From: Solenopsis invicta
Taxonomy: Eukaryota; Arthropoda; Insecta; Hymenoptera; Formicidae
Direction: 5' to 3'
Assembly: GCF_016802725.1 (NCBI RefSeq)
Contig: NC_052665.1
Span: forward strand, 434,001-498,000
DNA: 64,000 bases
Shown: positions 49,469 through 61,036 of the stretch, piece after piece
How the letters are laid out: every line of letters starts with the position of its first letter
Numbering within the stretch: the stretch's first letter is position 1
Notes under the pieces: model-generated
The model's input: only the letters and a program-made list of their open reading frames with translations
What the model was told of the DNA's origin: nothing
Databases searched by the model: none
Translations under genes and position numbers: made by a program

Positions 49469-50965
49469 ATGTATGCACCGAGAAAGAAAGTTCTTTGGTT
49501 CGCGATCGTCACTAGAATCACAATATTAATATTACAAATAATTTTCAATGTATTAATCCCCGATCATCAAGCAGATGCATTTAAAAGACCTTTGGATTCC
49601 GCAGAGAAAGTTTTCTTCCAGGATCGAATAATTTATTTTCTATTTAATGGTCTTACACGTTGGGACGGAGAATATTTTTTACATATTGCAAGATATGGAT
49701 ACACATACGAGAACATTCTCGCTTTCTTTCCATTGTATCCAGCTACGATTCGCATCGTCACCGTTATTTTGACGAAAATATTTCCTCTATTCAACATTCA
49801 AAGTACGATGATCATTGCTGCAATTTTGATTAATTTCATATGTTTCGTAAAGTCGGCTATTATCTTTTATGATCTAACTGAGCGTGTGTTTCAAAATACT
49901 GTAACAGCGTACAAAGCGGCGATACTTTATTGTATAAATCCAGCTAGCATATTTTTCTCGGCTATATATTCAGAATCCATGTTTGCGTATTTGACATTTT
50001 ACACTATGCTCGGAAGTATCGAGTATATGTCCAATATCTATTTTCCGTTGGCTTTATCAATTTTGGTAAGATCAAATGGTGTCGTCAACATTGGCTTTCC
50101 TATATATTTCGAGTTTAAAAAAGCTCTATCTTTATCTAATTCAAAGAGAATAGAAAAGCATCAACGAAAACATATTATCGACATATTATTAGTCTTATGG
50201 CATATTTTAAAATCAATTAAATTAAAAAATTATTTCACCATATTAAGCACAATGATTATATCGCTATCTCCATTTATTGTTTTACAAATATATAATTATA
50301 TGAAATTTTGTACTTCCACATTCGATAAGTCGTTATTGCCAGTTAACGTTTTACAATATGCTGTAAAAAATAATTTGATTCTACCAGGTAGAACAGATTC
50401 ATTGTGGTGTAACGCTAGTGTACCTTTAGCGTATTCATACGTACAAAAGACATATTGGAATGTCGGGTTCTTAAAATATTATCAATTCAAACAAATACCA
50501 AATTTTATCTTAGCTCTCCCAATATTGTATATCATGTTGCAATGTATAAAAGAATTTGCTTGTGAATATAGGAATGAATTGTACTTGTTGGGATTTTTTG
50601 ATAGCAAGGCAAAAAGCAAAAATACTATTAAAGTAAAATATCCATTAAATATGTTTGTCTTTATAGTACATGGAGTATTTCTAACTATGTTTTGTTTATT
50701 TTTTGTACACATCCAAGTCAGCACCCGTTTATTAGCCTCTGCAACTCCCTTGATATATTGGTATTGTGCGTTGATCATGTCTCACAAAGGTACCGATCAT
50801 ATCGATTTACAGTACGAAAGTAACGAAAATATGTGCTCTAAATGGAAAGTATTTTTTTTATCTCAAAAACGTTATACATTGCAAGATAAATTTGTTTTAT
50901 TTTACTTTATAGGATATACAATCTTAGGATGCTTTATGTTTTCAAATTTCTTGCCATGGACTTGA
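49469..50965 (+). CDS. PIG-V: GPI mannosyltransferase 2 (PIG-V)
   Basis: A single exon of 498 residues (human PIG-V: 493). Characteristic are an N-terminal membrane helix, then the lumenal acceptor loop LTRWDGEYFLHIARYGY, the next helix FFPLYPATIRIV and the NPASIFFSAIYSES segment, followed by several more hydrophobic helices and a C-terminal helix ending FSNFLPWT. PIG-V adds the second mannose to GPI anchor precursors on the lumenal side of the ER; the WD motif after the first helix is part of the catalytic loop in this GT-C family. The start is the first Met, directly before hydrophobic sequence. AATAAA at 51051-51056 follows. No intron was seen, unlike its neighbours. Confidence 0.9.
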   Translation: MYAPRKKVLWFAIVTRITILILQIIFNVLIPDHQADAFKRPLDSAEKVFFQDRIIYFLFNGLTRWDGEYFLHIARYGYTYENILAFFPLYPATIRIVTVILTKIFPLFNIQSTMIIAAILINFICFVKSAIIFYDLTERVFQNTVTAYKAAILYCINPASIFFSAIYSESMFAYLTFYTMLGSIEYMSNIYFPLALSILVRSNGVVNIGFPIYFEFKKALSLSNSKRIEKHQRKHIIDILLVLWHILKSIKLKNYFTILSTMIISLSPFIVLQIYNYMKFCTSTFDKSLLPVNVLQYAVKNNLILPGRTDSLWCNASVPLAYSYVQKTYWNVGFLKYYQFKQIPNFILALPILYIMLQCIKEFACEYRNELYLLGFFDSKAKSKNTIKVKYPLNMFVFIVHGVFLTMFCLFFVHIQVSTRLLASATPLIYWYCALIMSHKGTDHIDLQYESNENMCSKWKVFFLSQKRYTLQDKFVLFYFIGYTILGCFMFSNFLPWT

Positions 50966-51350
50966 TACGCCTATAAGACAGAGAAAATATGTTCCCATAT
51001 GTATGAAACATGCTGCCTTTGACTCTTTTTTTATCGCAAAAACGTTTCTAAATAAAGGCTCTAAGATATAAAGCTCTTGTACGTGTAAAGAATGAATCCT
51101 TGAAGTCGAAAACTGCTTGTAAATATTATATTAAAATATTAATTTTGTATAAATATATATTTAATAATAAGGAACCTATTTTTATATACTCTGAAATAAG
51201 TACACATGTATATATGTATAGATTTTTGTGAACTAATGTTACTCATTGATAAAATATTTGTAACATGTGAAACATTACCTTCTAATCATTATTTATATGA
51301 TATATTCCATATATTCCATTTACAATCCATGTATACAGTCAATAAATATA
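50966..51350. other. Convergent 3' region, PIG-V / DHX34
   Basis: Contains 3' UTRs only; AATAAA at 51051 serves PIG-V. AT-rich, with no gene recognised. Confidence 0.6.
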
Positions 51351-52055
51351 TTAGCTTGGTTTCATATGTAATTTTTTATGCTTCAATATTTCGATGGGCG
51401 TGAGATATAATGTTAGTGAACAATCAGGACATTCGTATGCTTGACTATTAGCTTTACGTATGACATTTTCATTCTCTTTAGCAACACTAATCGTATCTGC
51501 GACTATACAACAGCTTTGATGTTGAAGTTTTTCGATACTCGATAGGATTGCTCGAAGATTACAATTTTCACAATGCCACTCGGTTTCTTGCACTTCTGCG
51601 ATCAACTGTTCACTCCAATTAGTTTCTTTTATACTGTAATGTAATGATTAAAGTTTCATCAATAAGATATTGTAATCTTTGTATTAATCTAATATTTAAT
51701 TTTACAATAATAATTTAAACAATCGTCTTACGCATTAATATTTTTTTGTACTTACCAGTTATATGTAATATTGTCTGTTACATGGACTCCACCTTTAATT
51801 ACATTTGGTATGCTCTTAAAATCAGGTTGAAAAGGATTAAGCTCTATACTCGTATCATTATTGCCGTTACCCACATATATCATTTTTAAATCAGCTGGTA
51901 ACAGCCGTCTTATAGTGTACGGTATCGTGGTATGCATATATTCAATCAGTTCTTGCGTAAGACTTTGCTCAACTTTACTAAAATCTTTTCTTTCATCGTT
52001 AACACTGCCAGAGCCTAAAAAAAGAATACATACATACATACATACATACATACAT

Positions 52056-52097
<42 letters not shown>

Positions 52098-54297
52098 TAA
52101 ATATTTTAATTTTACTACACATTTAACTTGGATGTTAAGAGAAAAACACACAAAATAAAAAGCATATTTTTTACCTTGCAATTGCTGATTTAATAAGAAA
52201 TCCCACTTATTTCTTAACTTGACAGCTTTCATCAACAAATTTTGACCACTATCAGGAACAGGAAATTCTAACATCAGCCACGAATCGCATGCTATTCTAT
52301 AAAATATAAAAATTATCTTTTATCACACTAAACTCTTGCTATCTCACTAGAAAATATAAAATTTACAAAGTTAACGTACTTACATAGAGAATGTGCTATT
52401 TGTGTCTATTTCATGCGCAAATAAAAACAATGTTTGTGCAGCCGGCATTCGTAAAGTATTTACCAGATATGGTTTTGTAGTTTCCAAAAGGGATCTATCA
52501 ATAATATTAACATATTACACAAAACGTATAAATTTATTTCACAAGTTATTGCAGAGCTCCCTTTGCCCACCCCCTCCCTCTCTAAAGTATAAAATAAAAA
52601 CTTACAGATATGCCAATATCTGATGTTTAGAACTAATAGGAGACTTGTTCTTAAAGCCTGGTATTGGCATTACATCCTCTTCTTCAATTTGCAAAACTTG
52701 TGGATGATTTCCAAAAAAGCTCATTGGATGCAAAGCAACGTATGGTTTCGCTTTCGTGTGAAACAATTGTTCACTCATAGACTAAATAGTTTAAAGATAT
52801 ACATTAAATTATTTTAAATATATAGAATGATTCGTAAGTATATATCAATATTTCTTTAGAACATTTTCTTTAATTTATTATAATTCAGAAAGCGTAAAAT
52901 CATCTATACTCATAATATCTTCTCTAGTTTTAAGTTCTAACCTTAAAAGGAAAATTCCTTAAGTATTGGCACAATCATAAGAATCACCCTAGAGGAACTA
53001 TATACATTACAAAATTATAATTTGTACCTTGCAATAATTAAACTCGTCGGCACAAGCGAATTGTGGATATAAACCACTACATAATATCAATTTCAACATT
53101 GTCAAATCTTTATAGCTACATGCAGTAGACGCCGTTAACAGATTCTGCACCTGACTCGAGTCATTTCTCATTCGAAATTCTATATCTTTTATATCAAGCT
53201 CTCCATTATTCTCATCATCATCTTCAAACTGTATCTCGAATGTTTCTACTTTTAATTGTTTACGCCTTTTAGGTTCATTCTGTTTATAAGTTCTTTTGAG
53301 AGACTTTAACAGTTTTAGTTCTCCATGCCTTATTGCACGTTCTGCACTCGTCATAGAAGAATTTGGTTCTGGGAGACTCTTGAGTAAATTGCAATCCTAT
53401 GTGTAGAAACATTATATAAGGTACACGCACATAGAAACAAACAAAAAATAGTATTAGATACTTGTCGCAACAATATTAAGTATTCATATAGGAAATACAC
53501 AAGGTATAAACTAACTTGGAGCAAGTCTTTAAATTGAGTTCTCAATTTCGTCATTTCGTAGAATCGTTGTTCCTCCAAACCTCTTCTTCTGCACCATTTT
53601 CTGCTGCTATTATTATTACTTCTATATTCTTGAGCATTTTCTTGCTTCACCTCCAGCCATTCTTTAAATGCATTCAGTAACGTTATTGGATCACCATGAT
53701 CAGATTCTAACTTCTTTCTAGATGTCTGCAACATATTATCAATATTGTTTCATTATGTAATTAATATTGTAACACAGTCATCTTGTACTCATTACCTCAC
53801 ATTCGGTATCCCTATAAGCCCTATTGGTAAACGGGGTTTGTATACTTAGAGCAGCAGCTAATGACAACACGGGTTCCACTTGATGAAAAATTGATCCCAT
53901 TATTAACATCTTCCCTATTGTGATATCAACGGGCAGCCGTGCCAAGGTTTTACCGATACATGTAATCTTTTCGTTATCCGTAAGTGCACCCTAAGAAAAA
54001 GGAAAAAAGTCCAACTTTATCTGATATTTTACAAGGAAAAAAAATAACGTGCACGCATACACACATACACGCACACATCTCTATAATAATAACCAACATG
54101 ATCTTTTAAGGATAGTATAGCGTTTTCTATACTATTGGCTGGTGGTGATTCTATAAATGGAAACTTTCGCGCATCAGGAAGTCCCATTGCTATCATTTGT
54201 AACAATGAAGAATCTAAAGGTACACGTTGTAATTCCGGCGTTGAATATTTTTCCAATGTCTTATACTCTTCCTCTGAATAAATTCTATGAAAAAACG

Positions 54298-54329
<32 letters not shown>

Positions 54330-56658
54330 TCATTGAAATAAATTTGTAGAACTCACAATATTAGATGAGTTACCTGTAACAAACTCCAGGTCCAGTTCTG
54401 CCGGCTCTTCCTTTTCTTTGTTCCGCACTGGCCTTACTTATCCAAAATTCTTTCAGTCTTTGCATTTTACACGACGGATCGTAACTCATTTCCTTCACTT
54501 TTCCACTATCCGCAACAAATCTGATTCCATCGATAGTAATAGAAGTTTCTGCAATGTTAGTTGCAACAATGCACTTCCTAATACCGTCAGGTGCATAGTC
54601 GAATACCTAGAAATAAGAAGAAAGGACTTTTCAATGCATACTTTTAATGTAATGTAATGTAATGTAATGCATGTAAAAATGATTTATCAGAATAATGTAG
54701 AAATATACCTTGTCTTGATCGGTAATAGAGAGAGTACTATGAAGTGGTAAAACTATCCAGTTATTTTTCTTTGTACTAAATTCCTTGGCAGCATCTACGA
54801 CTGCAGTAATTTCACTTATTCCACTCAAGAATATTAATAAATCGCCCTTCTCATCAGCTAAAATATTTTTTTCATTGTAATTATTTCAACTTGTATTTGT
54901 GTATTTGTAATTTTAAATCAAATATAATGAATACAAGGAACAATCTTATTTTTACTACCTTACTAATTTTTTGTCATATAATATATAGATCTTCCTACCT
55001 GGATATTTTTGATCAATCATTTGCATTATTTGCACATATGGACTAGGATTAAATCGATCATTTTTGTATCCAAGATCTTCTACAGTCACAGGACGATAAA
55101 GCAATTGAATTGGATATAATCTTCCAGGAACCTATGTGGAAAATATGCAAAATCTCAGTGGAATCTGACATATTTGACTTGTAGAAAAAAAATAAAGACA
55201 AAATTGCATTGGCGTGCGGGTATTAAGCTCTTGTTAATTATTCTAAAATGTATTGTAATTATTCTCTTTTCCAAAATTACCGAAATGTGTACCAAGACTT
55301 ACTTCTACTATTTTAACATTTTCCTTTGCGAAATAATTACTAAAAAGTTCTATATTAATAGTGGCGGACATTAGCACTAATTTTAAATCGGGTTGTTGAT
55401 AAATTATGCATTTCATAATGCCCATTAAAAAATCTCCATGCAGATGACGTTCATGTATTTCATCCAAAACTATCACATCATATGCGGATAAAGTTGATTC
55501 ACCAGACACCTATGTAAAAGAAAAATGTGTAATTTCTTTGTGAAATTTAACAAATAATAAAAAATAATTATAAATAATTTGTAGACATTTGTGAAATATC
55601 CACCTGGCGCAACAATAAACCTTCCGTTATGAATGTAATGTTTGTTTCTTGGTTTCTTTGTTTCTCAAAACGTATCTGATATCCAACTCTACTAAGATTC
55701 TCGCTTAATGTTTCAAAAGCAACTCGTTTCGCTAACGAGATGCATGCTATTCTTCGAGGTTGCGTACATGCTGCACAAATTATTACAAATAAGATTGAAA
55801 GTTAAAAAAAAAACATTTACATATTACATATTTTACAATGGGCAATTATAAATATGATACAAAATGTTAAGACTGTAACGCTTGTAGTGAAAGCACTTTA
55901 CCAATCTTCCGAAAACCAGCTTCGTACAAGTATCGAGGGATCTGAGTAGATTTTCCGCAACCAGTGTCTCCTGCCACAATGATCACTCTCTCGGCTTTTA
56001 TCATCTTGATAATTTCTTCTTTGTATCGTGCGATAGGCAAGTTGGCTTGCGTATCTCGGAGCTTTTTTAATTTGGCAAATTTCTCTTTTTGCTTAAAGTC
56101 CAAATACAAGAGTATGACATCCTTGAACTTGAGCAATCGTGACTCGGTCAATGGTTTTATTTCCGGGACTCTGGTAAACAATTCTCCATAAGACAAACCA
56201 AGCTTCAAGTTTAGACAATGGGACTTGTGATACTTTTCCGGCAGCCCGATAGAATTTAGAGAGGAATCAGCCGCAGATTCGTCATTGTCGCTCAATTGCT
56301 TCTTGACAGATTCGTATTTCTCGACAAATTTCCAAAAGTCGACGACGTCATGAACGAGATTAGAGTTTGCCATGAAAATCTGATTCAATTCGCGCTTATA
56401 TTTACTGAAATACGAGTCCTCGTTGCTATCTTCGTAATGACTTTCCGAGGATAAACTTTGCGATTGAGAATTAGTCGCGTGATCGAAAAACTTGTGATGC
56501 ACTTTTCGATCACTTCGCGCTTCATTTTTTGAAGAGGTCCTCGCGCGGTTTTCACTTTCGCGATCGTCGCGATGTTTCTTCCTGTAATACTTGTCATCCT
56601 CACGTCTACTTTTGTGGCTGGAGGAACGTCGTTGCTTTATTTCCTTTCTCGATGACAT
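51351..56658 (-). CDS. DHX34: DEAH-box RNA helicase DHX34
   Basis: Fifteen exons (55902-56658, 55604-55770, 55303-55509, 54999-55131, 54709-54857, 54374-54606, 54098-54284, 53796-53990, 53516-53725, 53028-53396, 52606-52781, 52384-52494, 52175-52296, 51756-52014, 51351-51633) give 1185 residues (human 1143). A basic, Ser-rich N-terminus is followed by the FWKFVEKYE segment, helicase motifs GDTGCGKST, TQPRRIA, DEIHERH, MSATIN and QRKGRAGRTGPG, then the winged-helix/ratchet region (LARLPVDITIGKMLIMGSIF) and the DHX34-type RKWCRRRGLEEQRFYEM. The C-terminus ends in two cysteine/histidine clusters (WHCENC..., YECPDCSLTL...KHKKLH). DHX34 promotes UPF1 phosphorylation in nonsense-mediated decay. The start at 56658 is preferred; an in-frame Met at 56703 would add 15 basic residues. 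Exon 7 ends at a weak donor (GTTGGT). Confidence 0.92.
52029..52092. repeat. (CATA)n and (TA)n microsatellite
   Basis: About eight CATA units run into a TA tract, just inside a DHX34 intron beside the exon that ends at 52014. Confidence 0.9.
54298..54321. repeat. Poly-T run in a DHX34 intron
   Basis: A run of more than 20 T on the plus strand (poly-A on the coding strand) a few bases upstream of the exon at 54098-54284. Confidence 0.9.
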
Positions 56659-58149
56659 TCTGCACCGTCGTAATTTAATTCGTATATTGCGCCATAACCT
56701 CACCTTTTCAACTTTTTTTTTCTGTTTTTCCTATATAACCTTAAAATAGAATTGAAGTGGATTGACCTATAATGCCCTTCCTAAAAAAAACTCGTTCCTC
56801 GTTTTATTCCTTTGTGCATATAACTTTTTTCATACTTAACATTTTATTAATATTTTTACATACTTTGTTAGTTTTTTTGCACATTGAATAATGCAGCTCG
56901 AAAATGCCATTGGTGCGATCTGGTGCGATCTGTGCCACAAACGTCAAATGACCAGAGAGTCTTCTTAAGATAATCACTTGTCACATGTGCGCGAGATGTT
57001 ACTACATCTTTTGACATGTACTCATACTACAAAGACATCTTTTTTTACCGTCGACCAACATCGATTACTCTGTTGATTATATTGTCTATTTTATTATCGA
57101 TTATACCATCAGTGTGATATAAATAAGTCATCAGCTGATTCAAGGTTCATGTCCATTTCTTTCCGCTTTGGCAGAGCCAAATTGATATTTCCCAATCAGG
57201 AAACAATATTTTTTAAATGTTTTCTAAATATTTAAAAAACATTGTAATGAAGAATAAATATTTAAAAGACATTTAAAAAACATTGTTTGATGATTGGATT
57301 ATTTTGAATCATAACATACGAGCAAAGTAAATGTTAAACAAAAATTAAAATTATTAGAATATTGAGATGCCATATTGAAAAGTATGTTTGTGTAATTTAA
57401 AGAAAATGAAAGAAATAAAAAACGGGCATAAGGATTACAATATGTGATGCGACATGGATTATACAATTGGTGAATATATTACTTGTTGATTTTAGTAAGA
57501 ATTTTTCTCAGAGTTGTTATGCTAATTAGAACATTGAATCTACATATCTTTTCTAAGAATTTTTCGTATACACTGAATTCTGATGTATTCTAAAGTCGTA
57601 TAAAAAAATTTAAAAAATTTTTTAAAAATTATACAAATATACATAAAATTTTGAAAAATTATATATTGAAAAAATCTGAGAAAAATTTTCACCAGGGTTA
57701 TAATAAAATGAAACGTTTTGTAGAATTTTTTGAAATATCGATATTAAAAACTTTAAACTTCCAAGTGAGGTACACATTCATAGGTATATACAGTCCGCGA
57801 CAAAAAAATAGCACATTCAATGTTTTGTTAATTATTATTTTATAAATTACAAAAATATAATTTCACGTATCTATACATTGTATGCCAATTTCTACAACAT
57901 ATGTACAAAAATTATAATATAGTATTCTTAATTTATCTGTAAACACAAAAGAATCCTTAAAACTCGGTGCGACAAAATTAATAGTACAGTATTTAAGTAA
58001 TCAAAGTCTGATTGATATTTACCAAGAAATATCGATATTTTATATTTCGTAGACCTCCAGACTTTTTTATAATTGAAATCATTTGCTTAGGAAGTGATTT
58101 ATAAAGTTTTTTATTTATATTTGATTAATTTTTTTCCATTCTAATAAGA

Positions 58150-58700
58150 TACATTTTTTAAATTTCTTCATGCTATTGAACTGTCTTCTTTTGGCATAAA
58201 CAGCTCCATGCAGCAAGATCTGCCTACAAAAGTTTTCTATTATGTTTATATCCGGAGAACGTGCTGGCCATTCCAAAAGCGGAATATTATTAGCTTTAAA
58301 ATAGAACTTTACTACTTTTGCACTATAAACCGCTACGTTATCTTGTTGAAATGTGAACTCTTCTCCGAATATCCTTATAACTTGTCTTATAATTTGTTCA
58401 TTAATTAGTTTAAATACATTTGGTATTCATTTTACTCCCAAAATAAATTTTATATCTGTTCTCCCATGGTAACCAATACCAATATTATTACGTCTCCACC
58501 ACCAATCTGACGACAATCTCAAAATTTTTGTTTCTTTTCGCAAGTAACGATAATAATAATTCCATGAATAATAATAATAATTCCATCTTTCAAAACCGAA
58601 AGATGGAAGTTTCCAAATTAAATTTCTTTTTATCACTAAACAATACTCTTTTCCATTTTTTAGTCCAATGCATATGTTCTTCCGTAAATTTTAATCTTAT
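58150..58700 (-). pseudogene. Broken Tc1-like transposase, minus-strand half
   Basis: Reads from the middle of the catalytic domain (HMHWTKKWKRVLFSDKKKF) to the C-terminal part, with several stops and frame changes between about 58430 and 58620. The N-terminal helix-turn-helix region is absent. Confidence 0.8.
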
Positions 58701-58758
58701 TTTTTTAATTAATTAGTGAATAAATTGAAAGACATGCTATAAGGATAGCAGTTTACAT

Positions 58759-58941
58759 TTGAATAAGTTAAATGCAACGATTTATAGTGCAAAAGTAGTG
58801 AAGTCCTATTTTAAAACTACTAATATTCCACTTTTGAAATGGCCAGCACGTTTTCCGGATATAAGCCGGATAGAAAACTTGTGGGCAGATCTTGCTAGAA
58901 CTGTTTATGCCAAAGGAAGACAGTTCAATAGTATAAAGTAA
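58759..58941 (+). pseudogene. Broken Tc1-like transposase, plus-strand half
   Basis: A 60-codon open piece aligned to the same region as the minus-strand half: IYSAKVVKSYF, then KWPARFPDISRIENLWADLA and TVYAKGRQFN. Catalytic text upstream of the NATIYSAK segment is missing. The frame closes at 58941; homologous sequence continues to the end of the arm. Confidence 0.85.
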
Positions 58942-60237
58942 TTAGTAATTAAAAAGAATGTATTTTATTAGAATGGGGAAAAATTAATCAAACAAATGAA
59001 AAAAACTTTATGGATCACTTTCAAAGTGAATGATTTCAATTATTAAAAAATCTGGAGGTTCTACGAAATATTAAATATTAATTTTTCTTGGTAAACATCA
59101 ATAGACTTTGATTACTTAAAATACTATGCTATTAATTTGTCGCACCGATTTTCAAAGATTCTTTTGTTTTTACAGATAAAACAAATACTGTATTATGATT
59201 TTCGTACATACATATGTTGTAAAAATAAACATACAATATCTATGTAACGTGAAATTGTATTTTTGTAATTTATAAAATAATCATTAAAAAAAACATTGCT
59301 ATTTTTTTGTCGCAAACTGTATATATATAAGTGTGCGTATATCTTTTTTTAGAAAGATTTAATAAAAGAGAATTTTCTCTTGTCGCTAGTGTGTACCCAC
59401 GCGAGGTGATTCGTGATTCGATAATGACTTGTTTATTGTGCGCATCATGCGTAGCCATTACTTATCGCGATCATGCACAAGTTGATTGAGATCGCATCTT
59501 CAGAGACATAACAGCAACTGTTTCGGTAATATCGCTTATCGCTTGCGTCGCGCGTGAGTATATATCATCACCAATATACCGTTTCTCTTTTTAGCTTCAT
59601 TTGACAAATAGTGTCGTTGTGTCAAATTGCCTATGCGTTAGTTATCTCATATCATTGAATAGCATTAAATTACATTGAGCATTATTAAGATTTTACAGTA
59701 TCTAAAATTTTAAGAGAGAAAGAGAGAGATATGCCTCAAAGCTGACATCGTTTCGCGTTCGATAAGCAAAGATCTCGCTAGACGCGAAGCGTTAGTCGAG
59801 AGACTCTTGGCGATAAAATCGTAACAGATTCTCTCTCTCTCTCTCTCTCCCTCTTAGATTTGCTGGATGGAGTCAAGTGTCGGTCGATCGATCTCTCTCT
59901 CTCTCTCTTTCTTTCTTTCAGTGTTATCATCACCGTCAGATTAGGGTCGCGCCTTGAGACAGTTGCGCGCGAGTCCATCGTGCCATTGCGCACAACGTCT
60001 TCATCAAAGTCTCGCGTTTGCTGTGCTAGGATCGAGGTCAAAGTGGAATTTCCGGAAGACACGAACCACCGCGCGCGGTTCCGGTGCGGTGTCAGATGAG
60101 AGACAAGAGAGGAAGAAAGAGAATCGTCATCGCGAAGAAAGATAGCAAGGAGCGATAGGGAAGCGCGTCAAAGATCGTGTAACGCGAGATAACTGCATCA
60201 GCCGCCACCAGTTGTTGTAATATACTATATAGAGACC

Positions 60238-60997
60238 ATGTTCAGCAACGCCGTGCAAGCGAAGCTGGCGTCGATGGTGCTGATCGGCGCTGGCAGCTTC
60301 GTCGTCGGCATCGCACCCGCTTGCTTTGTCTCGCGTACTCGCAATCTGCAACAGAAGTTGCTGCTCTCATGTACCCTGTGCTTCGGCGCCGGGGTCCTCC
60401 TAGCCACAGCGACGCTTCACGTCTTGCCGGAAGTGCGCGAAACTCTACCGGATTACGCCGAGCTGGTCTTCTCCTCTGGTTTTCTCATGCTGTATCTCGT
60501 CGACGAGTGTGTACATTATTTTTGCCGAGGCGCTAATCATAATTCCGAGATGCAGGATTCTCACTCTTCCAGGCTTACGGCTTCTTCTAGGATCGCGCAC
60601 GATCGCGAGCGAGGGTAGGTACGTGTACCCGAGTCCAAGAGGGAGGACCTAAGCTTCTTCCCTGCTTCTACGCCCATCTCGCTCATTCCTTTCAAAATAG
60701 AATCAAATAAATAATACAAAAAATATCTCCATTTATTTTCGAATTAATATTTCTACATACCACGTGATACACATGTGACATCAATCGTCCATTATTATTT
60801 GATAAACGACCAAACAATAATGTTCGCGCATCATGATCGAACTGATTTAATTTTTATATTTATGATAAAGGTATCAAAATTACAACGTACATGTGTGTTC
60901 ATCTTTTACAAAAACTATTTTAGTAAGAATCAATATTGATAATTTGAAACGCGGACAACTCGAGACGTCAAAAATAATGCGAATAAGAAAAAATAGC

Positions 60998-61036
<39 letters not shown>

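Larger units (their letters stand above)
57787..59322. mobile_element. Palindrome of two Tc1/mariner 3' halves
   Basis: The outer ends are inverted copies (CGACAAAAAAATAGCA at left, TGCTATTTTTTTGTCG at right). Arms of about 500 bp or more mirror each other. Each carries the same transposase 3' region pointing outward. Minus strand, roughly 58690 down to 58150: remnants of VLFSDKKKFNL, FQQDNVAVYSAKVV and EWPARSPDIN. Plus strand, from 58759: NATIYSAKVVKSYF, KWPARFPDISRIENLWADLA and KGRQFNSIK. These belong to a Tc1-like DDE transposase (catalytic D in QQDN, then SPD-IEN). Both copies have stops or frameshifts, and neither has the N-terminal DNA-binding part. The left half keeps about 300 bp more of the gene. 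Confidence 0.85.
56659..60237. other. Intergenic region, DHX34 / zinc transporter
   Basis: Dominated by the palindromic Tc1/mariner remnant (57787-59322). From about 59750 it becomes CpG-richer, with CT microsatellites (about 59831-59850 and 59893-59912), presumably the promoter and leader of the ZIP gene. Small frames here are not convincing. Confidence 0.6.

Noticed and set aside
54094..54098. Alternative donor four bases downstream (GTTATT) for DHX34 exon 7
   Set aside because: It would put the next exon out of frame with GALTDNEK, so the weak GTTGGT donor is preferred.
54640..54675. TAATG pentamer run in a DHX34 intron
   Set aside because: A short simple repeat with no further structure.
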